Shown piece by piece: positions 20,625 through 28,652 of a stretch of 64,000 bases of DNA. Source of the stretch: Peptoniphilus lacydonensis (lineage in GTDB: Bacteria > Bacillota > Clostridia > Tissierellales > Peptoniphilaceae); contig NZ_FNWF01000003.1 of assembly GCF_900106515.1 (NCBI RefSeq), positions 434,001-498,000 on the forward strand, read 5' to 3'. The notes below the pieces were generated by a model. It saw only the letters and a list, made by a program, of their open reading frames with translations. It did not search any database and was not told where the DNA came from. Every line of letters begins with the position of its first letter. Position 1 is the first letter of the stretch. The translations under genes and the position numbers were made by a program.

Positions 20625-22010
20625 ATGGAAAACAAAAATTTAAAACCTAAAGCAAATGGTGCAGCACTTCTTCCTTTTATAACTTTTGTCCTTGTATATC
20701 TTTTAACTGGACTAATTTTAAATAATATGGGGATCGAGATGGCATTCTATCAAGTCGCTGCTCCTGTATGTATTTTGCCAGCTATTATTTTAGCATTTAT
20801 TATGTTTGATGGATCTATGGATGACAAATTTAATGACTTTGTAAGAGGCTGCGGAGATGAAAACATAATTATAATGTGTCTTATATACATATTGGCTGGA
20901 GCCTTTGCCACAGTGTCCAAAGCTTCCGGAGGAGTTGACTCTGTTGTAAACTTTGCTCTGTCTTTAATTCCTGTTCAATATATTACAGCTGGAATTTTTT
21001 TGATTGGATGTTTTATCTCTATTTCAACAGGGACTTCAGTAGGAACAATTTCTGCAGTAGGACCTATTGCAGTTGGTGTAGCAACTAAGGGAAATCTTCC
21101 GCTTACACTTGTAATTGGATCTCTAGTTGGGGGAGCTATGTTTGGAGATAACTTGTCTGTTATATCTGATACTACAATTGCTGCAACTAGAACTCAAAAT
21201 GTAGATATGAAAGACAAATTCAGAGCAAATATAAAAATCGCACTTCCTGCAGCTATCATCACTTTTATTATCTTATTGATTGTAGGAAAACCAGAGGGCG
21301 AAGTTGCACTTGATGATCTTTATTACAATTTTGTTCTTATAATTCCTTATCTTTTTGTTCTAATTACAGCTCTTATAGGTATGAATGTCTTTTTAGTTTT
21401 AACTAGTGGAATTGTTCTATCTGGAATTATAGGAATAATAACTGGCGGTCTAACTATGATGACTTTTGCACAAAATATTTTTGAAGGTTTTAGTGGAATG
21501 TTTGAAATCTTCTTATTGTCACTATTAACAGGCGGCCTTTCCTATATGGTTTCTAGCAATGGCGGGATAGCATGGCTTGTGCAAAAAATCAGTGGTTTTG
21601 CAAAAGATGTTAAGTCTGCAGAAATTTCAATTGCTCTACTTACACTTTTAACAGATGCTGCAACTGCAAATAACACTGTTGCAATAATAATTGGCGGCCC
21701 TGTTGCAAAAGAAATATCAAATGATTTTAATGTCGACCCAAGAAGATCTGCTTCTTTCTTGGATACTTTCTCCTGTGTGATGCAAGGTATTATTCCTTAT
21801 GGTGCTCAAATTTTAATAGCAGCAGGTCTAACTAAAGAACTAGGAACTCAGGCTATTTCTCCTATTGAGATAATACCATTTTTATGGTATCAAGGTTTTC
21901 TTTTCTTGTTTGCAATTCTTTCCATATTTATAAGATTTGCAGACCCAAAAGGCAAATGGAATTTTGAACTAGATATTCCACAAGAAGAAGTCAATCAAAA
22001 TTTAAAATAA
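20625..22010 (+). CDS. NhaC-family transporter, possibly for methionine
   Basis: A 461-residue polytopic membrane protein with about 11-12 helices. Segments such as STGTSVGTISAVGPIAVGVA and GAMFGDNLSVISDTTIAATR are hallmarks of the NhaC ion transporter family. The ATG at 20625 has the ribosome binding site AAGGAGG 6 bases upstream; an ATG-like start 24 bases earlier does not. It is followed after 27 bp by methionine gamma-lyase. Known NhaC relatives called MetT are methionine carriers in clostridia, so methionine uptake is a reasonable inference and Na+/H+ exchange the alternative. Confidence 0.85.
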   Translation: MENKNLKPKANGAALLPFITFVLVYLLTGLILNNMGIEMAFYQVAAPVCILPAIILAFIMFDGSMDDKFNDFVRGCGDENIIIMCLIYILAGAFATVSKASGGVDSVVNFALSLIPVQYITAGIFLIGCFISISTGTSVGTISAVGPIAVGVATKGNLPLTLVIGSLVGGAMFGDNLSVISDTTIAATRTQNVDMKDKFRANIKIALPAAIITFIILLIVGKPEGEVALDDLYYNFVLIIPYLFVLITALIGMNVFLVLTSGIVLSGIIGIITGGLTMMTFAQNIFEGFSGMFEIFLLSLLTGGLSYMVSSNGGIAWLVQKISGFAKDVKSAEISIALLTLLTDAATANNTVAIIIGGPVAKEISNDFNVDPRRSASFLDTFSCVMQGIIPYGAQILIAAGLTKELGTQAISPIEIIPFLWYQGFLFLFAILSIFIRFADPKGKWNFELDIPQEEVNQNLK

Positions 22011-22037
22011 TTATTTTATTTTTTAAGGAGGTATTTT

Positions 22038-23240
22038 ATGAATAGTAAAGATGAAATTAAAAAAATGCACTTTGAAACTAAAGCTATACATGGTGGATAT
22101 GAAAAAAACAAATATGGTGCTTTAGCCACTCCTATCTATCAAACTTCTACATTTATTTTCGATTCTGCAGAACAAGGTGGAAATAGATTTGCTCTTGAAG
22201 AAGATGGCTACATATATTCAAGACTTGGAAATCCAACTAATACTCAGCTTGAAGAAAAAGTTGCACTTCTTGAAGAAGGTGAGGCTTGTGTTTCTACTGC
22301 TTCTGGTATGGGTGCTATAACTTCTACCTTTTGGCCTTTCATCAAATGTGGCGATCACGTTATAGCTGCAAAAACTCTTTACGGCTGTACTTTTGCATTT
22401 TTAGAACACTCCGTATCAAAAATGGGTGTTGAGGTTGACTTTGTAGATATTACAAATGTGGATAATATCTTAAATTCAATAAAAGAAAATACAAAAATTG
22501 TCTACTTAGAAACTCCAGCGAACCCTAATATGGATATGTGCGACATAAAACTTGTCGCTACAAAAGTTCACGAAATAAACAAGGACTGTCTTGTAATCGT
22601 AGATAACACTTATTGCACTCCTTATATTCAAAGACCACTAACACTCGGTGCAGATATTGTGGTTCACTCTGCAACAAAATACTTAAATGGTCACGGTGAT
22701 GTTATTGCTGGATTTGCTGTTGGCAGAAAAGAATTAATTGATCAGATTAGACTCGTTGGCGTTAAAGATTGTACTGGAGCAGTGCTTGCACCTTTTAATG
22801 CCTATTTAGTTTTAAGAGGAATGAAAACTCTTCAAATTAGAATGGAAAAGCACTGCCAAAATGCAATGAAAGTTGCAGAATTTTTGGAAAAACATCCAAA
22901 AGTTAAAAATATTGAATATCCAGGTCTTAAATCTTTTAAATATTACGAAATTGCTAAAAAACAAATGAATCTTCCTGGTGCAATGATTGCTTTTGAAATT
23001 GAAGGTGGAAAAGAAGCTGGTGTAAAACTTATGAACAGTGTAAAACTTTGCACACTTGCAGTTTCTCTTGGAGATGCAGAAACACTTATCCAACACCCTG
23101 CTTCCATGACCCACTCTCCTTACACACCAGAGGAAAGAACTGTGGCAGGAATATCTGAAGGTTTAATAAGACTTTCTGTCGGTCTTGAAAATGCAGATGA
23201 TATAATAGAAGATTTAAAAAATGCTTTTGATAAAATTTAA
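22038..23240 (+). CDS. megL: methionine gamma-lyase
   Basis: A 400-residue PLP enzyme of the cystathionine gamma-synthase fold that splits L-methionine into methanethiol, 2-oxobutanoate and ammonia. PLP lysine is in HSATKYLNGHGDV. The active-site cysteine typical of methionine lyases is in TLYGCTFAF, while cystathionine beta/gamma-lyases usually have another residue there. SRLGNPT and the C-terminal LIRLSVGLEN are family signatures. The ribosome binding site AAGGAGG is strong. With the upstream carrier it forms a methionine catabolism unit, closed by a terminator at 23258. Confidence 0.92.
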   Translation: MNSKDEIKKMHFETKAIHGGYEKNKYGALATPIYQTSTFIFDSAEQGGNRFALEEDGYIYSRLGNPTNTQLEEKVALLEEGEACVSTASGMGAITSTFWPFIKCGDHVIAAKTLYGCTFAFLEHSVSKMGVEVDFVDITNVDNILNSIKENTKIVYLETPANPNMDMCDIKLVATKVHEINKDCLVIVDNTYCTPYIQRPLTLGADIVVHSATKYLNGHGDVIAGFAVGRKELIDQIRLVGVKDCTGAVLAPFNAYLVLRGMKTLQIRMEKHCQNAMKVAEFLEKHPKVKNIEYPGLKSFKYYEIAKKQMNLPGAMIAFEIEGGKEAGVKLMNSVKLCTLAVSLGDAETLIQHPASMTHSPYTPEERTVAGISEGLIRLSVGLENADDIIEDLKNAFDKI

Positions 23241-23257
23241 AATAAAATTTAATTTTC

Positions 23258-23281
23258 GGACTATTGCCCCAGCGATAGTCC
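23258..23281 (+). terminator. terminator after megL
   Basis: GGACTATT pairs with GATAGTCC around GCCCCAGC, followed by TTTTATTTTTT. Confidence 0.85.
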
Positions 23282-23376
23282 TTTTATTTTTTAATAAATT
23301 TATAAATAAAATCTTACCTTTATTTATAGATTTATTTGTTTTATGATAGAATCAACTTGTGTTTAAGGAGATTTTT

Positions 23377-24429
23377 ATGAAAATTGAAGTAAAAGAAAAT
23401 AATTATACTATTGATATTGATTATAAAAGTGATTTAAAATTAAAAAACTATTTAAATAAAAATAGAGATGCTAAATATTTAGTTATAACAGATAAAACTG
23501 TTTTTGATATCTACAGTGAAAGAATAAATTATATAATGGAAGACCTAAATTTTTTTATTTATAAATTTTCTCCTGGCGAAAATTCTAAATCTATGGAAAA
23601 CTTTATAAAGATAAATAAATTTTTGTCGGAAAATAATTTTAACAGAGGCGATATTATAATTGCTTTTGGTGGCGGTGTAGTTGGCGACATATCCGGTTTT
23701 GTTGCATCAACTTATCTTAGAGGAATAAATTTTATTTCCGTACCCACAACTCTTTTATCCATGATTGATTCTTCTGTTGGTGGCAAAAATGGAATTAATT
23801 TTTTAAATTTAAAAAATCAAATAGGAAGTTTTTATTTTCCACAGTATGTGCACATTGACTACAGCTTTCTAGAAACTTTAGATAATAAAAATATAAACAA
23901 TGGACTCGCAGAAATCTTTAAATATTCTGTATTAAAAGATAGAGAACTATTTGACTACTTAAAAGATTGTGGTTCTCTGGATTATGAAAAAATTATTTAT
24001 AGGTCATTAAATATAAAATTGGACTTTGTAAGAGATGACGAAAAGGACAAAGGTAAAAGACAAAGATTAAATTTAGGTCACACCATTGGTCATGGAATAG
24101 AATCACTTTCAAATTACAATTTAAATCATGGTGAAAGCATTGGAATAGGAACAATTTATATGGCAAGAGCAAGTTATAAAATGGGCCTTTCTGAAGACGA
24201 TTTTTCAAAAGAGTTGATTTCCACTTTTAAAAAATATGGTCTTCCAACTCAATACGAGTTTAATACAGATGAAATTTTAAAAATTTTAAAACACGACAAG
24301 AAGATAAATAAAAACTTAATAAATATTATTCTTCCTATAAAAATCGGTGAAGTAACAAATAAAAAAATTAGCTTTGATGAACTTAGAGAAATAATTGAAC
24401 TGGGAAAAGAAAATGAATCGAGTTATTGA
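23377..24429 (+). CDS. aroB: 3-dehydroquinate synthase
   Basis: A 350-residue NAD-dependent enzyme that cyclises DAHP to 3-dehydroquinate, second step of the shikimate pathway. Seen: the NAD-binding GGGVVGDISGF, VPTTLLSMIDSSVGGK, and the metal ligands in GLAEIFKYSV and LNLGHTIGHGIE with later LNHGESIGIG. The ATG at 23377 has AAGGAG 6 bases upstream. It is the first gene of an eight-gene aro/pab operon and overlaps aroA by 17 bp. Confidence 0.95.
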   Translation: MKIEVKENNYTIDIDYKSDLKLKNYLNKNRDAKYLVITDKTVFDIYSERINYIMEDLNFFIYKFSPGENSKSMENFIKINKFLSENNFNRGDIIIAFGGGVVGDISGFVASTYLRGINFISVPTTLLSMIDSSVGGKNGINFLNLKNQIGSFYFPQYVHIDYSFLETLDNKNINNGLAEIFKYSVLKDRELFDYLKDCGSLDYEKIIYRSLNIKLDFVRDDEKDKGKRQRLNLGHTIGHGIESLSNYNLNHGESIGIGTIYMARASYKMGLSEDDFSKELISTFKKYGLPTQYEFNTDEILKILKHDKKINKNLINIILPIKIGEVTNKKISFDELREIIELGKENESSY

Positions 24430-25648
24430 AAATAAAAAATTAAGTGGAGAAATCCAAGCTATAACATCTAAATCCTATGCCCACAGAGCCCTCTTTTGTG
24501 CAGCACTTGCAGAAGGTGAATCTATAATTGAAATAGAAGATATTTCCAAAGATATTGAATCTTCTATAAATTCTATAAGGGCATTGGGTGTAGAAATAAT
24601 TAAAAAAGACAATAAATTTCATATAAAACCTCCAAAATCTTTTAAGAAAAATGTGACAATAGACGTTTATGAAAGTGGAACTACTTTACGACTTCTACTC
24701 CCAATAATTGCAATTCTTGGAATAAGTGCAAAAATAATTAGACATGGTACTTTAATAAATAGAACTAACTCTGTTTATTTCAATTTATTTTCAAAACATG
24801 GTGTAAATATTTATGAAAAAAATGAGTGTATTTTCTTAGAAGGAAAACTATTAAATTATAATTTTGAACTCCCTGGAAATATTAGTTCACAATTTATCTC
24901 TGGTCTTTTAATTGCATCAGGCTATTCTTCTAAAGATTTTAATATTAGAATTACTACTGAAATAGAATCAAAACCCTACATCTGTATGACTATTGATGTG
25001 ATGAAAAAATTTGGTGCAAATGTTATTGAAAAAAATAATTTATATATCTGTAAAAATAACTTTAAAGCAACAAATTATATTGTGGAAAGAGATTGGAGCA
25101 ATGCACTATTTTTCTTGGTAACTGGCATAGAAGTAAAAGGCTTAAACAAAAATTCCAAACAGGGTGACAAAAATGCTTTAAAATTTTTAAAATCCTTGGG
25201 CTACGAAAATATTTCTATGGGAAATTTTAAACTTTCAAAAATAAAAGATGCAAAAGAAAGAATTATTTTGGATGCAAAGGATATGCCCGATGTAGTGCCC
25301 ATTCTCTCTATAATATCTGCACTTTCCAACAAAAAAATAGAAGTAATAAATATAAAAAGATTAAAATTAAAGGAAAGTGACAGGATAAATAGTACAATTG
25401 AAATGCTAAATAATTTGGGAATAGCAGTTAATTTATTTGAAAATTCTTTTTCTTTTAATGGACTAGATAATTTTAAAAGCACTACAATCAATTCCTATAA
25501 TGATCACAGGATTGCTATGGCTGCGAGTATTGCAGCAACTTTTGCAGATGGTCCTATTACAATTATAAATAGCCAATGCGTTGAAAAATCTTATAAAAAC
25601 TTTTTTCATGATTTTGAATCTTTGGGAGGAATAACACATGTCATATAG
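24413..25648 (+). CDS. aroA: 3-phosphoshikimate 1-carboxyvinyltransferase (EPSP synthase)
   Basis: A 411-residue enzyme joining shikimate-3-phosphate and PEP. Visible motifs: KSYAHRALFCAALAEGE, ESGTTLRLLLP, LKLKESDR and YNDHRIAMA. The family motif near residue 90 reads ESGTTLR instead of the NSGTTxR/AGNAGTAMR of other classes, which suggests a divergent, probably class II-type synthase with altered phosphate loop. I start at the ATG at 24413 inside the aroB end; the ORF could begin 18 bases earlier, but that has no better ribosome binding site. It overlaps aroC by 11 bp. Confidence 0.93.
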   Translation: MNRVIENKKLSGEIQAITSKSYAHRALFCAALAEGESIIEIEDISKDIESSINSIRALGVEIIKKDNKFHIKPPKSFKKNVTIDVYESGTTLRLLLPIIAILGISAKIIRHGTLINRTNSVYFNLFSKHGVNIYEKNECIFLEGKLLNYNFELPGNISSQFISGLLIASGYSSKDFNIRITTEIESKPYICMTIDVMKKFGANVIEKNNLYICKNNFKATNYIVERDWSNALFFLVTGIEVKGLNKNSKQGDKNALKFLKSLGYENISMGNFKLSKIKDAKERIILDAKDMPDVVPILSIISALSNKKIEVINIKRLKLKESDRINSTIEMLNNLGIAVNLFENSFSFNGLDNFKSTTINSYNDHRIAMAASIAATFADGPITIINSQCVEKSYKNFFHDFESLGGITHVI

Positions 25649-26732
25649 TTTTGGAAACAATTTTAAAATTACATTATTTGGTCAGTCCCATTCAAAAGAA
25701 ATTGGAATTGTCATTGATGGCGTAAAAACAGGTTATAAAATAAATTATGATTTAATAGAAAAAAATTTAGATAGAAGAAGACCTGGTAAAAATAAATTTT
25801 CAACTTCAAGAAAAGAATTAGATGAATTTAAAATTGTAAGCGGTGAAGTGGATGGCATAACTTGTGGTGCTCCTTTATCTATAATAATAAAAAATAAAGA
25901 TCAAAAAAGTGAAGACTATGAAAATTTAAAAGATCATCCTCGCCCATCTCACGCAGATTATCCTGCCTATGTTAAATACAATGGCTACAATGACATTAGA
26001 GGTGGTGGACAATTTTCTGGTAGAATGACTGCTCCAATAGTAATTGCCGGTTCCATTGCAGAAGATTTACTTTTGAAAAGAAATATTAAAATCATATCTA
26101 AAATTAAAAGTATAGGACAAGTTAATGATGTTGATTTAAACTATGAAGATTTAAATAATGATGAATTCTATAATTTAAAAAACTCTTATTTCCCTGTCTT
26201 TGACAAATTTTCAAAAGAAGAAATGCAAAAAGAAATTTTAGATGCAAAGGAAAAAAGTGATTCCATTGGTGGAATTATTGAAACTGCTATTTTAAATATG
26301 CCTATTGGAATTGGAGAACCATTTTTTGATTCTATGGAGTCAGTTATATCTCATGCTATCTTTTCTGTGCCAGGAGTTAAGGGCATCGAATTTGGAAGTG
26401 GATTTGAAGCAGCAAAAATGTTTGGAAGTTACCACAATGATTCCTACTATTATGATAATGGAAAAGTTAAAACGAAAACAAATAACCATGGAGGTATTAT
26501 TGGAGGTCTATCCACTTCGATGCCAATAATTTTTAGAACTGCAATAAAACCAACAAGCTCCATTGGAAAAGCTCAAGAAACTATTTCTATTAAAAATAAA
26601 AAAGTTGAAAATTTAAAAATAAATGGAAGACATGACCCATCAATTGTCCCAAGAGCAGTTGTGGCACTAGAAACGATGACTGCAATTGCAATTTTAGATC
26701 TAGTCATAGAAGGTGAGAAATGGAAAATTTAA
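25638..26732 (+). CDS. aroC: chorismate synthase
   Basis: A 364-residue FMN-dependent enzyme forming chorismate from EPSP. The N-terminus FGNNFKITLFGQSHSKEIG, the RRPGKNKFSTSRKE block, DIRGGGQFSGRMT and the C-terminal GRHDPSIVPRAV are family signatures. Reduced FMN is needed, and riboflavin genes lie 13 kb downstream. Starts inside aroA and ends inside the fusion gene that follows, so translation is coupled along the operon. Confidence 0.97.
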   Translation: MSYSFGNNFKITLFGQSHSKEIGIVIDGVKTGYKINYDLIEKNLDRRRPGKNKFSTSRKELDEFKIVSGEVDGITCGAPLSIIIKNKDQKSEDYENLKDHPRPSHADYPAYVKYNGYNDIRGGGQFSGRMTAPIVIAGSIAEDLLLKRNIKIISKIKSIGQVNDVDLNYEDLNNDEFYNLKNSYFPVFDKFSKEEMQKEILDAKEKSDSIGGIIETAILNMPIGIGEPFFDSMESVISHAIFSVPGVKGIEFGSGFEAAKMFGSYHNDSYYYDNGKVKTKTNNHGGIIGGLSTSMPIIFRTAIKPTSSIGKAQETISIKNKKVENLKINGRHDPSIVPRAVVALETMTAIAILDLVIEGEKWKI

Positions 26733-28231
26733 AGGAATCAAGAAAAACTTTGGATGAAATTGATTCAAAAATAATTTTACTTTTAGAAGAGCGAATGAAT
26801 GTTGCAAAAGACATTGGCATCTACAAATTAAATCACAATTTAAACACGACTGATAAAAACCGAGAAAAAGATATAATAGAAAATTTAGAAAGTAAAATTA
26901 ATCCAGAATTTAAAAATATTGTAATGCCAATTTATAAAGAAATCTTTAGTGAAAGCAAAAAAATTATCTCAAAAGTTAAAGAGGAAAATTTTCATTATGG
27001 ACTAATCGGCGAAAGCTTATCTCATAGCAAATCAAAAGAGATTCACGAGTCCTTTAGAAAATACAATTATAATTTAAAAAATATTGGAAAAAGTGAACTA
27101 AAAGATTTTTTTAAAAAAAGAAATTTCACAGGAATAAATGTTACAATCCCTTACAAGGAAACTTCCTTAAAATATTTAGATAAAATAGACCCCCTTGCAA
27201 AAGAAATTGGCGCAGTAAACACAATTATTAACAGAAATGGCAAATTAATTGGATACAACACAGATTATCTTGGATTTTCTTATAGCATTAAACACTTTGG
27301 CATAAGTCTTAAAAATAAAAAAGTTTTAATTTTAGGAAGTGGTGGTGCAAGCAAAATGGTCCAAAAATTTGTAGAAAATAATCTTGCGAAAAATGTCACT
27401 GTCATAAGCAGAAGTTCTAAGAATAATTATGAAAATTTAAATAAGTTTAAAGATTATAATGTAATAATAAATGCAACTCCTGTTGGAATGTATCCAGATA
27501 ACTTAGAATGCAAATTGGATTTAAATATTTTTAAAAGTTTAGAGAGCGTAGTAGATTTAATTTACAATCCTCTAAACACAAAATTAATTTTGGATGCAAA
27601 AAAGCTCGGTCTAAAAACAATGTCTGGACTATTAATGTTAGTAGCTCAAGCCTTTTACGCAGCAGAAATTTTCCTAAATGAAAAATTAGATGAAAATTTA
27701 ATAGAAGAAATGTATTCTAAAATAAAAAGAAATATGGAAAATATTATATTAATTGGCATGCCTTCAAGTGGCAAAACTACAATGGGAAGACTTCTTTCAA
27801 AAAAATTAAATAGAGAATTTTTTGACACAGATAATTTAATTGAAGAGGAAGAAAATTTATCTGTATCGGAAATATTTGAAAATAAAGGCGAAAAATACTT
27901 TAGAGATCTAGAAACAAAAATTTTAGAAGAAGTCAGCAAAAAAAATGGCATAGTAATTGCAACTGGGGGTGGAACTCCTATTAAAGAAGTAAATAGAGAT
28001 ATGATTTTGCAAAATTCCATAGTAATTTATTTGAATAGAAATATTGAAAAACTTGAAACCTTTGGCAGACCTCTATCTAAAAATTTAAAAACTCTAGAAA
28101 AAATGTATGACAAAAGAAATCCAATATACAGTGATCTCTCTGACATAAAAATAAATGTAATCGAAGACAAGGAAAAAACTTTGGAATTAATTTTGGAGGA
28201 ATTTGAAAAATATGAAAATTTTAGTAATTGA
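26720..28231 (+). CDS. trifunctional chorismate mutase / shikimate dehydrogenase / shikimate kinase
   Basis: One 503-residue chain with three enzyme domains. Residues 1-88 are an AroQ-class chorismate mutase (SRKTLDEIDSKIILLLEER, with Arg9, Arg25 and Lys36 in the usual spacing). Residues 92-335 are shikimate dehydrogenase: GLIGESLSHSKS, catalytic Lys146 in VTIPYKE, GYNTDYLGF with Asp182, and the NADP loop GSGGASK. Residues 340-503 are shikimate kinase: Walker A GMPSSGKT (346-353), FFDTDNLIE and ATGGGTP. No frameshift is present, and no separate aroE or aroK exists in the operon. The fusion puts steps 4 and 5 of the pathway and the exit to prephenate on one polypeptide. Overlaps aroC by 13 bp and aroQ by 20 bp. 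Confidence 0.92.
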   Translation: MENLKESRKTLDEIDSKIILLLEERMNVAKDIGIYKLNHNLNTTDKNREKDIIENLESKINPEFKNIVMPIYKEIFSESKKIISKVKEENFHYGLIGESLSHSKSKEIHESFRKYNYNLKNIGKSELKDFFKKRNFTGINVTIPYKETSLKYLDKIDPLAKEIGAVNTIINRNGKLIGYNTDYLGFSYSIKHFGISLKNKKVLILGSGGASKMVQKFVENNLAKNVTVISRSSKNNYENLNKFKDYNVIINATPVGMYPDNLECKLDLNIFKSLESVVDLIYNPLNTKLILDAKKLGLKTMSGLLMLVAQAFYAAEIFLNEKLDENLIEEMYSKIKRNMENIILIGMPSSGKTTMGRLLSKKLNREFFDTDNLIEEEENLSVSEIFENKGEKYFRDLETKILEEVSKKNGIVIATGGGTPIKEVNRDMILQNSIVIYLNRNIEKLETFGRPLSKNLKTLEKMYDKRNPIYSDLSDIKINVIEDKEKTLELILEEFEKYENFSN

Positions 28232-28652
28232 TGGCCCTAATATAAATATGTTGGGTATAAGAGAAGTCGACATCTATGGCAGTGAAAATTATGAAACCTT
28301 ACTAAAATCCTTTGACGAAATTTCAGAAATTGAAAATATTGACATTGAACATTTTCAATCAAATCATGAAGGTGAAATAGTTGATGTTATTCAAAAAAGT
28401 TACAAAAAAATTGATGGCATAGTTATAAATCCTGCGGCTTACACTCACACAAGTGTGGCAATACTTGACGCACTAAAAACCGTTGACATTCCAACTGTTG
28501 AAGTGCACATATCAAAAGTATCTGAAAGAGAAGATTTTAGGCAAATAAATTTTATAAGAAATTTTGCTATAAAATCTTTTGAAGGTTGCGGAATTTTAGG
28601 ATACAAAAAAGCAATAATATATCTAAAGAATTATTTAAAGGAGCAAAAATGA
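28212..28652 (+). CDS. aroQ: 3-dehydroquinate dehydratase, type II
   Basis: A 146-residue dodecameric-type dehydratase forming 3-dehydroshikimate. Motifs: MKILVIDGPNINMLGIRE (with the catalytic loop Arg), IVINPAAYTHTSVAILDAL and VEVHISKVSEREDFR. I use the ATG at 28212; a TTG at 28203 is in frame but only 3 bases from the GGAGG. Coupled to the fusion gene upstream and ending 4 bases inside pabAB. Confidence 0.95.
   Translation: MKILVIDGPNINMLGIREVDIYGSENYETLLKSFDEISEIENIDIEHFQSNHEGEIVDVIQKSYKKIDGIVINPAAYTHTSVAILDALKTVDIPTVEVHISKVSEREDFRQINFIRNFAIKSFEGCGILGYKKAIIYLKNYLKEQK

Noticed and set aside
26720-28231. Frameshift or misassembly joining three genes
   Set aside because: The frame is continuous with normal codon use and linkers of a few residues between complete domains; I see no sign of an error, although resequencing would prove it.
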